DNA of 64,000 nt from the NCBI RefSeq assembly GCF_036346615.1, contig NZ_CP107836.1, positions 620,001-684,000 of the forward strand, written 5' to 3'. The notes under the pieces were generated by a model. It saw only the letters and a program-made list of their open reading frames with translations. It had not been told where the DNA came from and ran no database searches. Positions within the stretch are counted from its first letter, which is position 1. Each line of letters opens with the position of its first letter. Shown here one piece after another: positions 51,603-59,480 of the stretch. The position numbers and the translations under genes are program-made. The stretch comes from Streptomyces sp. NBC_00523. GTDB taxonomy: Bacteria > Actinomycetota > Actinomycetes > Streptomycetales > Streptomycetaceae.

Positions 51603-52861
51603 CGGCGTGGGCCTCCCCGGCCGTCCCGCAGGGCCTCGGTGAGCAGGGCGTCGAAGCGGGCCAGCGCCGCCTCCCGGCCCAGGTGGCCGGCCACGTAGCG
51701 CGGCCCGTTGGCGCCGAGCGCGTCGGCCTCGGCGGGTGACTCGACCAGTTTGCGTACGGCGCCGAGCACCGCGGCCGGGTCCTCGGGCGCGACGAGGAGC
51801 CCGGCCCCGGAGCGCCGCACCTCCGCGGCGGTGCCGCCCTCCTCGGCCACGGAGGCGACGACGGGGCGCCCCGACACGAAGTACGAGGTGAGCTTCGAGG
51901 GCACGCTCATGTCGAGCACCGACGCGCGCTGGGTGACGGCGAGGACGTCGGCGGCGGCCAGGACGTCGGTGAACTCCTCCGCACCGGCCGGGGGCAGGAA
52001 GTCGAGGTTGGGCAGCCCGGCGGCGCGGGCGCGCAGGGCCTCGCGCTGGTTGCCGTCGCCCATCAGGACGATCCGGATCTCGGGGGCGAGCCGGGCCGCG
52101 TCGACCAGGACCTCCAGGCCCTGCTTGAGCCCCATGTTGCCGGAGTGCAGGACGACCGGTGTGCCCTCGCGCCAGCCGAGCCGGGCCCTGGTCGCGGCAC
52201 GGTCGGCCGAAGGGGCCTGTACGTGGCTCCAGTTGGGCACGACGCGGATGCGGTCCGGGTCCACCCCGTAGGCGGTGACCCGGGGGACGAAGGTCTCGTG
52301 GATGACACCGACGACCGTCGCGGCGCGCAGGGCGAACCGCTCGGCCTTCGACGCGAGGGCGGCTGCCCCGTCGCCGCCCCGGATGCCGCTCTGGGCCGCG
52401 GCGGCGCCCATCAGGTCCTGGACGACGGGGATGTAGGGCACCCGGTGGCGGCGGGCGAGGCGGGCGCCGATGACCCCGCCGGCGAGGCTGGGCATCTGGG
52501 AGACCACCGCGTCGGGCCGGATGCCGGGCGGCGCGACGAGGCCGTGTGCCAGGACGCTGGCCTCGAAGGCGGCTCTGCGCAGGGCGCTCTGGCGGGCCGG
52601 TACGTAGTGGCGCCTGCGGTGCACGGTGACGCCCGCGCGCCGCTCCTCGGTGCGCCACACCCCCCGGTAGGCCGCGTCGGTCCGCCAGGCCGGGTAGTGC
52701 GGCATGCCGGTGAGCACATGGGTGTCGGCGCCGGACGCGGCCCAGTGCTCGGCGAGCTGGGCGGCGTACGGGCCGATGCCGGTCAGCTCCGGCGCGTAGT
52801 TCGTGGAGACCACCAGCAGGCGGTGCCGCTCGAACGGTCTGTGGTGCTCTTCGTCTGCCAT
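51599..52861 (-). CDS. Family 4 glycosyltransferase (WbuB-like)
   Basis: A 420-residue GT-B enzyme of the WbuB/WbnK group, which often adds fucosamine, fucose or related sugars. Marks are STNYAPELTGIGPYAAQLAEHW at the N-terminus, LHSGNMGLKQGLEVLVDAA, then DVLAVTQRASVLDMSVPSKLTSYFVSGRPVVASV and EVRRSGAGLLVAPEDP. It starts the GT4, Wzz-like, Wzx-like operon; its stop overlaps the Wzz-like start. The ATG at 52861 lies after GGAAGG; an upstream start at 52900 is possible. Confidence 0.9.
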   Translation of the reverse strand: MADEEHHRPFERHRLLVVSTNYAPELTGIGPYAAQLAEHWAASGADTHVLTGMPHYPAWRTDAAYRGVWRTEERRAGVTVHRRRHYVPARQSALRRAAFEASVLAHGLVAPPGIRPDAVVSQMPSLAGGVIGARLARRHRVPYIPVVQDLMGAAAAQSGIRGGDGAAALASKAERFALRAATVVGVIHETFVPRVTAYGVDPDRIRVVPNWSHVQAPSADRAATRARLGWREGTPVVLHSGNMGLKQGLEVLVDAARLAPEIRIVLMGDGNQREALRARAAGLPNLDFLPPAGAEEFTDVLAAADVLAVTQRASVLDMSVPSKLTSYFVSGRPVVASVAEEGGTAAEVRRSGAGLLVAPEDPAAVLGAVRKLVESPAEADALGANGPRYVAGHLGREAALARFDALLTEALRDGRGGPRR

Positions 52862-53026
52862 CGGACGATCGCCTTCCCCCCGGAGCCACCTGTGTTCCAC
52901 CGACTGTGTCCACCGAGGAACAGCCCCAAAAGCGAGCTTATCCGTTCATGAGATGAGCAAGTGGTCTTCACAGTAAGGTCGTTGGACTATCGCGGACATC
53001 GCGTTCACCGTGGGGGGAGAGAACGG

Positions 53027-53473
53027 ATGGTGCACAGGGTCGGTTACGCGCCGGGGGTCTACGACCTGTTCCATGTGGGACACCTCAATATCCTTCGTCA
53101 TGCGCGCAGCCAGTGCGACTACCTGGTGGCGGGGGTCGTCTCCGACGAGATGGCCACGCTCGCCAAGGGACACCGGCCGGTGATCCCGCTCCCGGAGCGG
53201 CTGGAGATCGTGCGGAGCGTGCGGTATGTGGACGCCGCCTTCGTGGAGACCGTGCCGGAGAAGGTCGAGACCTGGCAGCAGGTCAGGTTCGACGTCATCT
53301 TCAAGGGGGACGACTGGCGGGACACGGAGAAGGGCAGGAAGCTCGAACGCGACTTCGCCGAGGTGGGGGTGGAGGTCGTGTACTTCCCGTACACCGTGCA
53401 CACCTCCAGCACCCAGTTGCGCCGGGCGCTGGACACGCTCGTCAGCGCACCCGGAGCGCTTTCAGCTCCCTGA
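53027..53473 (+). CDS. Cytidylyltransferase of the TagD / glycerol-3-phosphate type
   Basis: A 148-residue nucleotidyltransferase. GVYDLFHVGHLNILRHAR carries the H-x-G-H nucleotide motif, and VHTSSTQLRR is the closing R-T-x-G-x-S-T-T-like region. Most such enzymes make CDP-glycerol from CTP and glycerol 3-phosphate, though ethanolamine or ribitol phosphates are possible substrates. It is a single-domain form of normal length. The ATG at 53027 follows GGGGGAGAG. Its last 32 bases overlap the convergent CDP-alcohol phosphotransferase gene, a likely partner. Confidence 0.88.
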   Translation: MVHRVGYAPGVYDLFHVGHLNILRHARSQCDYLVAGVVSDEMATLAKGHRPVIPLPERLEIVRSVRYVDAAFVETVPEKVETWQQVRFDVIFKGDDWRDTEKGRKLERDFAEVGVEVVYFPYTVHTSSTQLRRALDTLVSAPGALSAP

Positions 53474-54170
53474 ACCACTTGGTCAGGAACAGGACGAGGA
53501 ACAGCGCGTGCACGGCGGCGAGTACGGCGTATCCGGTCCGGAACGCGGTCTCGTCGCCGAGCAGCAGGAAGACCAGGCAGAACACCCCGTAGTCGGCGGG
53601 CAGCAGCGCCACGGCCCGCAGCCGGGACGGCGGCGCGGCGGGCCCGGGCACACCTGCCGCGCCGTGCGCCGCCGCCTTGCCGAGCTGTTCGCGCAGCAGC
53701 CCCGCGCAGAAGGTCAGCACGGCGACGAACAGGAAGCCGAGCGGCAGCAGCAGCCAGACGTCGCCGGGCAGTTCGAAGTACCGGTAGAAGGCGATAAGTA
53801 CGACGGTGTGGACCAGGATCATCTTGGCGCAGTCGACCACATGGTCCAGCCACTCGCCGTCGGGCCCGCCCCGCCCCGTCAGCCGGGCGAGCTGCCCGTC
53901 GGCCGAGTCGAGGGCGAAGCCCACGGCGAGCCCCAGGTAGACCAGGACGCCCGTCCCGGGGCCCGGGCGCACCAGCGCCACGCAGGCGAGGGCGGCGAAG
54001 GTGAACGCCGCGCTGGTCAGGGTGACCTGATTGGGCGTCATGCCGAGCCGGTACGCGGCCGCGGCGAAGACCCGGCCGGCCGGGCGGTTCACGTACCGCG
54101 AGTAGAGCGAGACCCCCTTGGCCGTCTTCTGCGCCCCGCGCAGCCGCCCGAGCACCGTCGTCGTTTCCAT
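53442..54170 (-). CDS. CDP-alcohol phosphotransferase
   Basis: A 242-residue membrane enzyme with six spans. The signature D-x2-D-G-x2-A-R-x8-G-x3-D-x3-D is complete in DSADGQLARLTGRGGPDGEW plus LDHVVD (about residues 90-115). Such enzymes displace CMP from a CDP-alcohol to form a phosphodiester with a second alcohol, in lipids or polymers. Next to the cytidylyltransferase gene it could transfer glycerol phosphate (or a similar polyol) to a lipid or to the polysaccharide; this is inference. Divergent from nothing near; the next gene on the same strand is RNase HI. Confidence 0.88.
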   Translation of the reverse strand: METTTVLGRLRGAQKTAKGVSLYSRYVNRPAGRVFAAAAYRLGMTPNQVTLTSAAFTFAALACVALVRPGPGTGVLVYLGLAVGFALDSADGQLARLTGRGGPDGEWLDHVVDCAKMILVHTVVLIAFYRYFELPGDVWLLLPLGFLFVAVLTFCAGLLREQLGKAAAHGAAGVPGPAAPPSRLRAVALLPADYGVFCLVFLLLGDETAFRTGYAVLAAVHALFLVLFLTKWFRELKALRVR

Positions 54171-54322
54171 GCGCCCCCCAGCATCCTGGTGTCGCCACCG
54201 CTCCCCCGGCGGCGCTCCCCGCGCGCCGCCGGAGCCGCATCATGGCACGGGGACGCCCTCCGCGCGGGTGGATCGCCCCATCTGGTGGGCTTACGGGGGC
54301 AGTTGGCCGGGAACAGCCGCCC

Positions 54323-55009
54323 TCAGGCGGAGGCGGTGCGGCACTCCGGGTGGCCCCAGCCGTGGTCGTTCTTGGCGATCATGTCCTTGGCCGCGTACGG
54401 CCGTCCGCAGTGGCAGCGGCCGGCGAACTTGGCCCGGATGGTGGCCCCGCCCCCCGACTTGCGCGGAGCGGCCTTCTTCGCCGTCGCGCCGGTCCGGCGG
54501 CCCTCGGTCGCGCGGGACGGAGCCGGTACGGGGGTGGCCGAGCCGTGCGCGGTGCCGGCCGCGGTCTGGGAGACGGCGACCTCGCTGGCGGCCTGGTCGG
54601 CGAGCGCGTTGAGCGGGTCGCCGTCCACCTGGTGGGCGGGCACGTAGACGAAGCTCACGGCGCGCCCGGTCAGGAGCGCGTCGATGCGGGTGACCAGCTC
54701 GCGGTTGGCGACGGGCTTGCCGCCCGAGGTCTTCCAGCCGTTGCGCTTCCAGCCGGGCAGCCACTTGGTGACCGCGTTCATCGCGTACTGCGAGTCCATC
54801 CGGACCTCGAGCGCCACGGCGGGGTCCACGGACTCCAGGAGCTCCTGGAGGGCGGTGAGCTCGGCGACGTTGTTGGTGGCGTTGCCCAGCGGCCCCGCCT
54901 CCCACCGCTGGGGACGTCCCTCGGCGTCGGCCACCACATAGGCCCAGGCGGCCGGTCCCGGATTACCCTTCGACGCCCCGTCACACGCGGCGATCATGCG
55001 CTCGTTCAT
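54323..55009 (-). CDS. Ribonuclease HI with a C-terminal Cys/His module
   Basis: A 228-residue nuclease that removes RNA from RNA-DNA hybrids. The catalytic residues are in ACDGASKGNPGPA (Asp), NNVAELTAL (Glu), RMDSQYAMN (Asp) and ALADQAASEVA (Asp), all intact. After a Pro/Thr/Ala-rich linker the C-terminus has GRCHCGRPYAAKDMI and GWGHPEC, a C-x-C...H-x2-C set that may bind zinc. The start is uncertain among ATGs at 55021, 55009 and 54997; 55009 is a middle choice. Confidence 0.9.
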   Translation of the reverse strand: MNERMIAACDGASKGNPGPAAWAYVVADAEGRPQRWEAGPLGNATNNVAELTALQELLESVDPAVALEVRMDSQYAMNAVTKWLPGWKRNGWKTSGGKPVANRELVTRIDALLTGRAVSFVYVPAHQVDGDPLNALADQAASEVAVSQTAAGTAHGSATPVPAPSRATEGRRTGATAKKAAPRKSGGGATIRAKFAGRCHCGRPYAAKDMIAKNDHGWGHPECRTASA

Positions 55010-55159
55010 ACCCTCGATCATGCCAGCGCGCGGGACCGGTTCCGTCCCCCCGCCCCCACCTGCGGTCTTCACGGTGGGTGATGCTTCGGCGTGCATCGGT
55101 GACGGGGCGCTGCTTCCCTGAAGGGGCCCGCTCTCCCCTAGCGTCCCCGAGGAGTGACG

Positions 55160-55327
55160 ATGAGCGTTGCACGAGAGGTGAACCGAGCCCAGCAGATGCG
55201 CGAGAAGGCGCGGCACCTGACCGAGGCCGCGGAGCGCACCAGCGACCCGGAGCAGCGCAGCCGCCTCCAGGAGAAGGCCCGCAAGCTCCAGGAGCAGAGC
55301 GACCGCCAGGACGGCATGCCCGTCTGA
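55160..55327 (+). CDS. DUF6381-like small helical protein
   Basis: A 55-residue protein with an all-helical, highly charged pattern: MSVAREVNRAQQMREKARHL, then TEAAERTSDPEQRSRLQEKA. This layout matches the DUF6381 small proteins of Streptomyces. It starts at ATG 55160 with GAGGAG seven bases upstream and is followed by a strong hairpin, so it is a complete monocistronic gene. Function unknown; likely a coiled-coil or helical hairpin in the cytosol. Confidence 0.8.
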   Translation: MSVAREVNRAQQMREKARHLTEAAERTSDPEQRSRLQEKARKLQEQSDRQDGMPV

Positions 55328-55346
55328 GGCGGGGCCGCAAAGACCG

Positions 55347-55384
55347 GTGGACTGTCACTCTTCCATGAGTGGGTGACAGTCCAC
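55347..55384 (+). terminator. Long-stem hairpin terminator after the DUF6381-like gene
   Basis: GTGGACTGTCAC and GTGACAGTCCAC form a perfect 12-base-pair stem; the inner CACTC and GAGTG can extend it in an alternative register. It begins 20 bases after the stop. Confidence 0.8.
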
Positions 55385-55471
55385 TGCCGCGTTCCCGGCC
55401 CCCTCCGGGGTGGATGATCACCCGCGCCTACGATGGCTCCGCAAGCGAGTACGAGGAAAGTGGGGCCTGCC

Positions 55472-56206
55472 ATGAACGGTCAACCGGTCACCGTGGTCAC
55501 CGGAGGCAGCCGGGGCATCGGTGCGGCGGTCTGCGTACGCCTGGCGGACGAGGGCCATGACATCGCACTCGCGTACCACTCGGACGCCGAGGCGGCCGAG
55601 AAGGTCGCCGAGGCGGTACGGGCAACGGGCCGCCGCTGCGTGACGGTGCGGGTCGACACGGCGGACGAGACGGACGTGGACCGCCTCTTCGACACCGCCG
55701 CCGCCGAGCTGGGCCCGGTCACCGGCCTGGTCAACAACGCGGGCATGAGCGGCCCGGTCGGCCCTCTGGCCGACGCGGACGCCGCCGGGATGCGGCGCGC
55801 CCTGGAGGTCAACGTCCTCGGCTACCTGCTCTGCGCGCGCCGCGCGGTCCGGGACATGACGGCCTCGGGCGGCGGGGCGATCGTCAACGTGTCCTCGGCC
55901 GCCGCCACGCTGGGCAGCCCCGGCGAGTACGTGCACTACGCCGCCGCCAAGGGGGCCGTCGACACGATGACCGTCGGCCTGTCCAAGGAGACCGGCCCGT
56001 CCGGCATCCGCGTCAACGCGGTCGCCCCCGGTGTCATCCGCACCGAATTCCACGCGGACCCGGCCCGCCCCGACAAGCTGGGCCCCGCCACCCCGCTCGG
56101 CCGCCCCGGCGAACCGGAGGAGATCGCGGGCGCCGTCGCCTGGCTGCTCTCCCCGGACGCCTCGTACGCGACGGGGACGGTGCTGCGGGTGTCGGGCGGG
56201 CGCTGA
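55472..56206 (+). CDS. Short-chain dehydrogenase/reductase (FabG-like)
   Basis: A 244-residue classical SDR. TGGSRGIGAAVCVRLA is the NADP loop, NNAGMSG follows, the catalytic set is NVSSAAATLGSPGEYVHYAAAKGAV (Ser, Tyr, Lys: YAAAK), and NAVAPGVIRTEFH closes the active site. It reduces or oxidises a ketone or alcohol; FabG-type 3-oxoacyl reduction is possible but not shown. The ATG at 55472 follows GAGGAAAG. The next gene starts 22 bases after its stop and may be co-transcribed. Confidence 0.88.
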   Translation: MNGQPVTVVTGGSRGIGAAVCVRLADEGHDIALAYHSDAEAAEKVAEAVRATGRRCVTVRVDTADETDVDRLFDTAAAELGPVTGLVNNAGMSGPVGPLADADAAGMRRALEVNVLGYLLCARRAVRDMTASGGGAIVNVSSAAATLGSPGEYVHYAAAKGAVDTMTVGLSKETGPSGIRVNAVAPGVIRTEFHADPARPDKLGPATPLGRPGEPEEIAGAVAWLLSPDASYATGTVLRVSGGR

Positions 56207-56228
56207 CGGCGGTGGGTACGGTGCCGGG

Positions 56229-56747
56229 GTGACCGCCCCGGACCCACTCCCCCTGCTCTTCCTCGACGTCGACGGCCCCCTGATCCCGTTCGGCGCGCGG
56301 CCCGGCGGCCACCGCACGTATCCGATGGGGCCGGTGCCGCCCGGTGCGGCGGCCCACCCGCTGCTGGCGAGGATCGACCCGTCGCTCGGACCCCGGCTCG
56401 GCGCACTGCCCTGCACGCTGGTCTGGGCGACGACCTGGGAGGACGAGGCGAACACGGTCGTCGCGCCCCGGCTCGATCTGCCCGTCCTGGACGTGGTCGC
56501 CTGGCCGGACGCGCCCGAGCAGGAGGCGCGGGACGCCCGGGCGGGGCTGCACTGGAAGACGCGCCCGCTCGTGAAGTGGGCGGCGGGGCACGCGTTCGCC
56601 TGGCTCGACGACGAGATCGGCGAGCCCGACCGGCGCTGGGTCGCCGGTCACCACGGCGGGCCGGCCCTGCTCCACCGCGTCGATCCCGTCCTGGGCCTGA
56701 CCGGGGCCGACCTTCGGCTGATCGAGGCGTGGCTGCGGTCGGTGTGA
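56229..56747 (+). CDS. HAD-like hydrolase-fold protein
   Basis: A 172-residue protein that begins LLFLDVDGPLIPFG, the HAD nucleophile motif (D-x-D-G), then LVWATTWEDEANTVVAPRL and a final GEPDRRWVAGHHGGPALL segment. It looks like the compact Streptomyces HAD proteins often annotated as hypothetical. Phosphatase activity is plausible, but the later acid motif is irregular (ALAWLDDEIG-like). Start is the GTG at 56229. Confidence 0.72.
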   Translation: MTAPDPLPLLFLDVDGPLIPFGARPGGHRTYPMGPVPPGAAAHPLLARIDPSLGPRLGALPCTLVWATTWEDEANTVVAPRLDLPVLDVVAWPDAPEQEARDARAGLHWKTRPLVKWAAGHAFAWLDDEIGEPDRRWVAGHHGGPALLHRVDPVLGLTGADLRLIEAWLRSV

Positions 56748-56845
56748 GGGCCACGGCACACCGGTTTCCGGTGGTTTCGGGGCGGGGGTGTGCCTGTTGC
56801 AGTAGAAGTGGTGGTGCACCGGAACAGGACAGGAAGGGGCCTGCC

Positions 56846-57478
56846 ATGTCAGCGGGACGAGGTCGCACCGCCGCAGCCGTGTTCGACGCTCTCGGGACCG
56901 ATTACGAGGCGGCGTTCGCCGCTTCGGCCGCGCACCGTGCCTCGCTGGAACGGCTTCTCCGGGTGCTCCCGCCGCACGCGCGGGTGCTGGACGTGGGGAG
57001 CGGGACGGGGCGGCCGACGGCGCAGACCCTGGTGGACGCCGGGCACGAGGTGCTGGGGGTCGACGTCTCGCCGGTGATGGTGGACATCGCCACGCGCCAG
57101 GTTCCGGGGGCGGAGTTCCGCTGCGCCGACATCCGCACGCTTCCGCTGGAGGACGGCTCCTTCGAGGCGGTGTGCCTGTACTTCGCGCTGTTGCAGATGG
57201 AGCGCGCGGACCAGGGCGAGGTGCTGCGGCTGACCGCGCGGGTGCTGCGGCCGGGGGGTCATCTGGCCGTGGCGACGGTGCCGTTCGACGTGGAGGGCGT
57301 GAGCGGCACGTTCATGGGCCAGCCGGTCGAGGTGACCAGCTTCGGCGAGGACGCGTTCGCGGCGCTGGTGGAGGACGCCGGGTTCACCGTGCTGGCCCGG
57401 GAGAGCACGATGTTCGTGCCCGCCGTCCCGGCGGCCGTGCCCGAACCGCAGATGTTCCTGCTCGCCCGGCGGCGCTGA
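56846..57478 (+). CDS. Class I SAM-dependent methyltransferase
   Basis: A 210-residue protein. VLDVGSGTGRPTAQTLVDAGHEVLGVDVSP contains the SAM-binding G-x-G-x-G (motif I) and the acidic end of strand 2. CADIRTLPLEDGSFEAVCLYFALL is motifs II-III, and LRPGGHLAVATVPFD is post-motif III. Substrate unknown; the size and pattern fit small-molecule methylases of the UbiE type. The ATG at 56846 follows AGGAAGGGG. Confidence 0.88.
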   Translation: MSAGRGRTAAAVFDALGTDYEAAFAASAAHRASLERLLRVLPPHARVLDVGSGTGRPTAQTLVDAGHEVLGVDVSPVMVDIATRQVPGAEFRCADIRTLPLEDGSFEAVCLYFALLQMERADQGEVLRLTARVLRPGGHLAVATVPFDVEGVSGTFMGQPVEVTSFGEDAFAALVEDAGFTVLARESTMFVPAVPAAVPEPQMFLLARRR

Positions 57479-57517
57479 GCGGGCGGACGTGCCGTGCGGT
57501 CCGCACCGGCTCACAAT

Positions 57518-57542
57518 GAGTTGGCCGGACCTCCGTGGGTAC
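57518..57542 (+). promoter_or_regulatory. SigB-type promoter
   Basis: GAGT (57518-57521), 15 bases, then GGGTAC (57537-57542) matches the S. coelicolor SigB-family consensus GNNT-N14-16-GGGTAY exactly. It lies 65 bases before the ATG of the acidic protein at 57607, so that gene and perhaps the next are likely stress induced. Confidence 0.5.
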
Positions 57543-57606
57543 CCGGCACCGCGAGGCTGCCCATGCCCCGCCGCCTGCCCGCGGGGACGACGACGGAGGA
57601 TCTTCC

Positions 57607-57873
57607 ATGACCGACCGCAGACCAGAGGGCCCCATCCACGAGGGCGCGTCCCCGAGTCCCCCTCCGGTGCCCGCGGACATGCCCGACCAGCAGGTCCAGG
57701 AGGGCGAGGACCCGATGGACGTGCCGGCCCCGCCGCGCACCGGGCGGACCGGGGACGACGGCCGGGAGGACGAGGCCCTGCCCGACCCGGACGAGTCGGG
57801 GTCGGGACGCGGTTCCGCCCGTAACGCCGGAGTGCACCCGGAGCATCCGGTGCCGGACGAGTCACCGGGCTGA
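57607..57873 (+). CDS. Acidic disordered small protein
   Basis: An 88-residue protein very rich in Pro, Glu, Asp and Gly, without hydrophobic segments or recognised domain (EDPMDVPAPPRTGRTGDDG, DPDESGSGRGSARN). It should be unfolded in solution. The ATG at 57607 has a GAGGAT site, and an apparent SigB-type promoter lies upstream. The next gene starts three bases after its stop. Family not recognised. Confidence 0.6.
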   Translation: MTDRRPEGPIHEGASPSPPPVPADMPDQQVQEGEDPMDVPAPPRTGRTGDDGREDEALPDPDESGSGRGSARNAGVHPEHPVPDESPG

Positions 57874-57876
57874 GCC

Positions 57877-58452
57877 GTGTCCCGTGAGCGCCGGGCCGCC
57901 CGGCGCGTCCTGGCGCTCGCGGTGGCCCCGTGCCTCGCCCTGGCACTCGCCGCCCCGGCGGCCCGCGCGGACGCCGGGGCCGGGCGCGCGGTCGCGTGCG
58001 ACCAGGAGCGCGGGCGCTGCCTCGACGGCAGGCGCCTGCTGTACTGGTACGACTACGGGCTCGGCGTACACCCGTTCACGACGCCGGAGGCCGTACGCCG
58101 GCAGCTCACCGACAACTTCCGGCTGTTCCCGGTGAGCGGGAGCTGCCCGGGCCGCGTCCGTACGGGCGACACCTGCGATCTGCTGGGCGGCAATCCGGTG
58201 CGCGTGGAGTCCGCCGCCGGGGACCACCTCCAGATCGCCACGCTCCCCGGCCACGACCTGGGCGAGGGCCTGCACATCCGGTTCACGTTCACCCGCTCCC
58301 TCGGCTTCCACTACCTGGACGTCGCGGCGTGGCAGGACCGGGAGACGGACTGCACCAGGCAGGTGCTGTGCGGCGCGGCGAGCCGCGCGGGCGCCTGGGG
58401 CCTGTGGCAGGTCCTCGCCCAGACCCTGACCGTGTCCGCCTGGGCGGCGTAG
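57877..58452 (+). CDS. Secreted hypothetical protein
   Basis: A 191-residue protein with a signal peptide (Arg-rich start, core LALAVAPCLALALAAPAARA, in all about 1-32). The mature part has six cysteines (ACDQERGRCLDG, GSCPGRVRTGDTCDLLGG, DCTRQVLCG) that could form three disulfides, and a few aromatic-rich strands (RLLYWYDYGLGVHPF). No enzyme motif is seen. The GTG at 57877 directly follows the stop of the acidic protein, so they may be co-expressed. Family not recognised. Confidence 0.68.
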   Translation: MSRERRAARRVLALAVAPCLALALAAPAARADAGAGRAVACDQERGRCLDGRRLLYWYDYGLGVHPFTTPEAVRRQLTDNFRLFPVSGSCPGRVRTGDTCDLLGGNPVRVESAAGDHLQIATLPGHDLGEGLHIRFTFTRSLGFHYLDVAAWQDRETDCTRQVLCGAASRAGAWGLWQVLAQTLTVSAWAA

Positions 58453-58487
58453 GACTCGGACTGCGGGGATCCGCCGGCCGTTCGATC

Positions 58488-59465
58488 ATGGAGGCTATGG
58501 CCCCCATCCCCGCCGACGCCTCCGGGGCACCCCCGTGGATCGCACCGATGCTGGCCGTGCCCGGTCCGCTTCCCGTGCCGGACACGGAATGGGCCTTCGA
58601 GGCCAAGTGGGACGGTGCCCGGTGCGTCGCCGCGACACCGGGAGACGGCACCCTGCGGCTGACCTCGCGGGCGCGCAACGACGTGACCCCGACCTATCCG
58701 GAGCTGCACGCGCTCGGTGACGTGCTGCGCGGCCGCAGCGTGGTGCTGGACGGCGAGATCGTGGCCCTGGACGGGGCGGGGCGGTCCGACTTCGGGCTCC
58801 TCCAGCGGCGGATGGGCATCCTGAACGCGCGCCGCGCCGCCCGCCTGGCGCTGGACGTCCCCGCGCACCTGGTGGTCTTCGACGTGCTGTACCTGGACGG
58901 CCGGAGGCTGTCGGCGCTGGGGTACGAGGAGCGCCGCGCGATCCTGTCCGGTGTGCTGTCCGCGGGACCGCACTGGTCGGTGCCGTCCTATGTGCGCGGC
59001 CAGGGCGCGAAGGCGTGGGACACCGTCGTGCGCGGGGGGCTGGAGGGGGTGGTCGCCAAGCGGCTCTCCTCTCCGTACACACCGGGTCTCCGTTCACCCG
59101 ACTGGCGCAAGACCAAGCGGGTCGAGACGCTGGACGTGGTCATCGGCGGCTGGACCCAGCGCAACGGCGCGCCCGCGGGTGTCCCCGGGGCGGTGCTGGT
59201 CGGGCTGGACGACCCGGCGGGGCTGCGGTACGCGGGGTCCGTGGGGTCGGGGATGTCGGACCGGGAGCTGGGCGAGCTGAGGGACTACCTGAGGGTGATC
59301 GCGCGTCCGGAGTCCCCGTTCACCGGGCCGGTCGACGTGGCCGGGGCGCACTGGGTGGAGCCGAGGCTGGTGGCGGAGGTCAGCGCGTCGCAGTGGACGG
59401 CGGCAGGAAGGCTGCGGCATCCGGTGTGGCAGCGACTGCGGCCTGACCTGACCCGGCTGGACTGA
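58488..59465 (+). CDS. ATP-dependent DNA ligase
   Basis: A 325-residue ligase with the nucleotidyltransferase and OB-fold domains only. The adenylated lysine is in FEAKWDGARCVA (K-x-D-G-x-R), followed by the VVLDGEIVAL, HLVVFDVLYLDG, GLEGVVAKRLSSPY and DWRKTKR motifs, all intact. Such short ATP ligases in actinobacteria act in nick sealing or end joining. Start is ATG 58488; ATG 58497 is an alternative. Convergent with the IclR gene, 15 bases apart. Confidence 0.9.
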   Translation: MEAMAPIPADASGAPPWIAPMLAVPGPLPVPDTEWAFEAKWDGARCVAATPGDGTLRLTSRARNDVTPTYPELHALGDVLRGRSVVLDGEIVALDGAGRSDFGLLQRRMGILNARRAARLALDVPAHLVVFDVLYLDGRRLSALGYEERRAILSGVLSAGPHWSVPSYVRGQGAKAWDTVVRGGLEGVVAKRLSSPYTPGLRSPDWRKTKRVETLDVVIGGWTQRNGAPAGVPGAVLVGLDDPAGLRYAGSVGSGMSDRELGELRDYLRVIARPESPFTGPVDVAGAHWVEPRLVAEVSASQWTAAGRLRHPVWQRLRPDLTRLD

Positions 59466-59480
59466 ACGGCGGGCGGCCCC

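Noticed and set aside
38261..54170. Horizontal island bounded by mobile elements
   Set aside because: No transposase, integrase, tRNA or flanking repeat was found, and base composition matches the surroundings.
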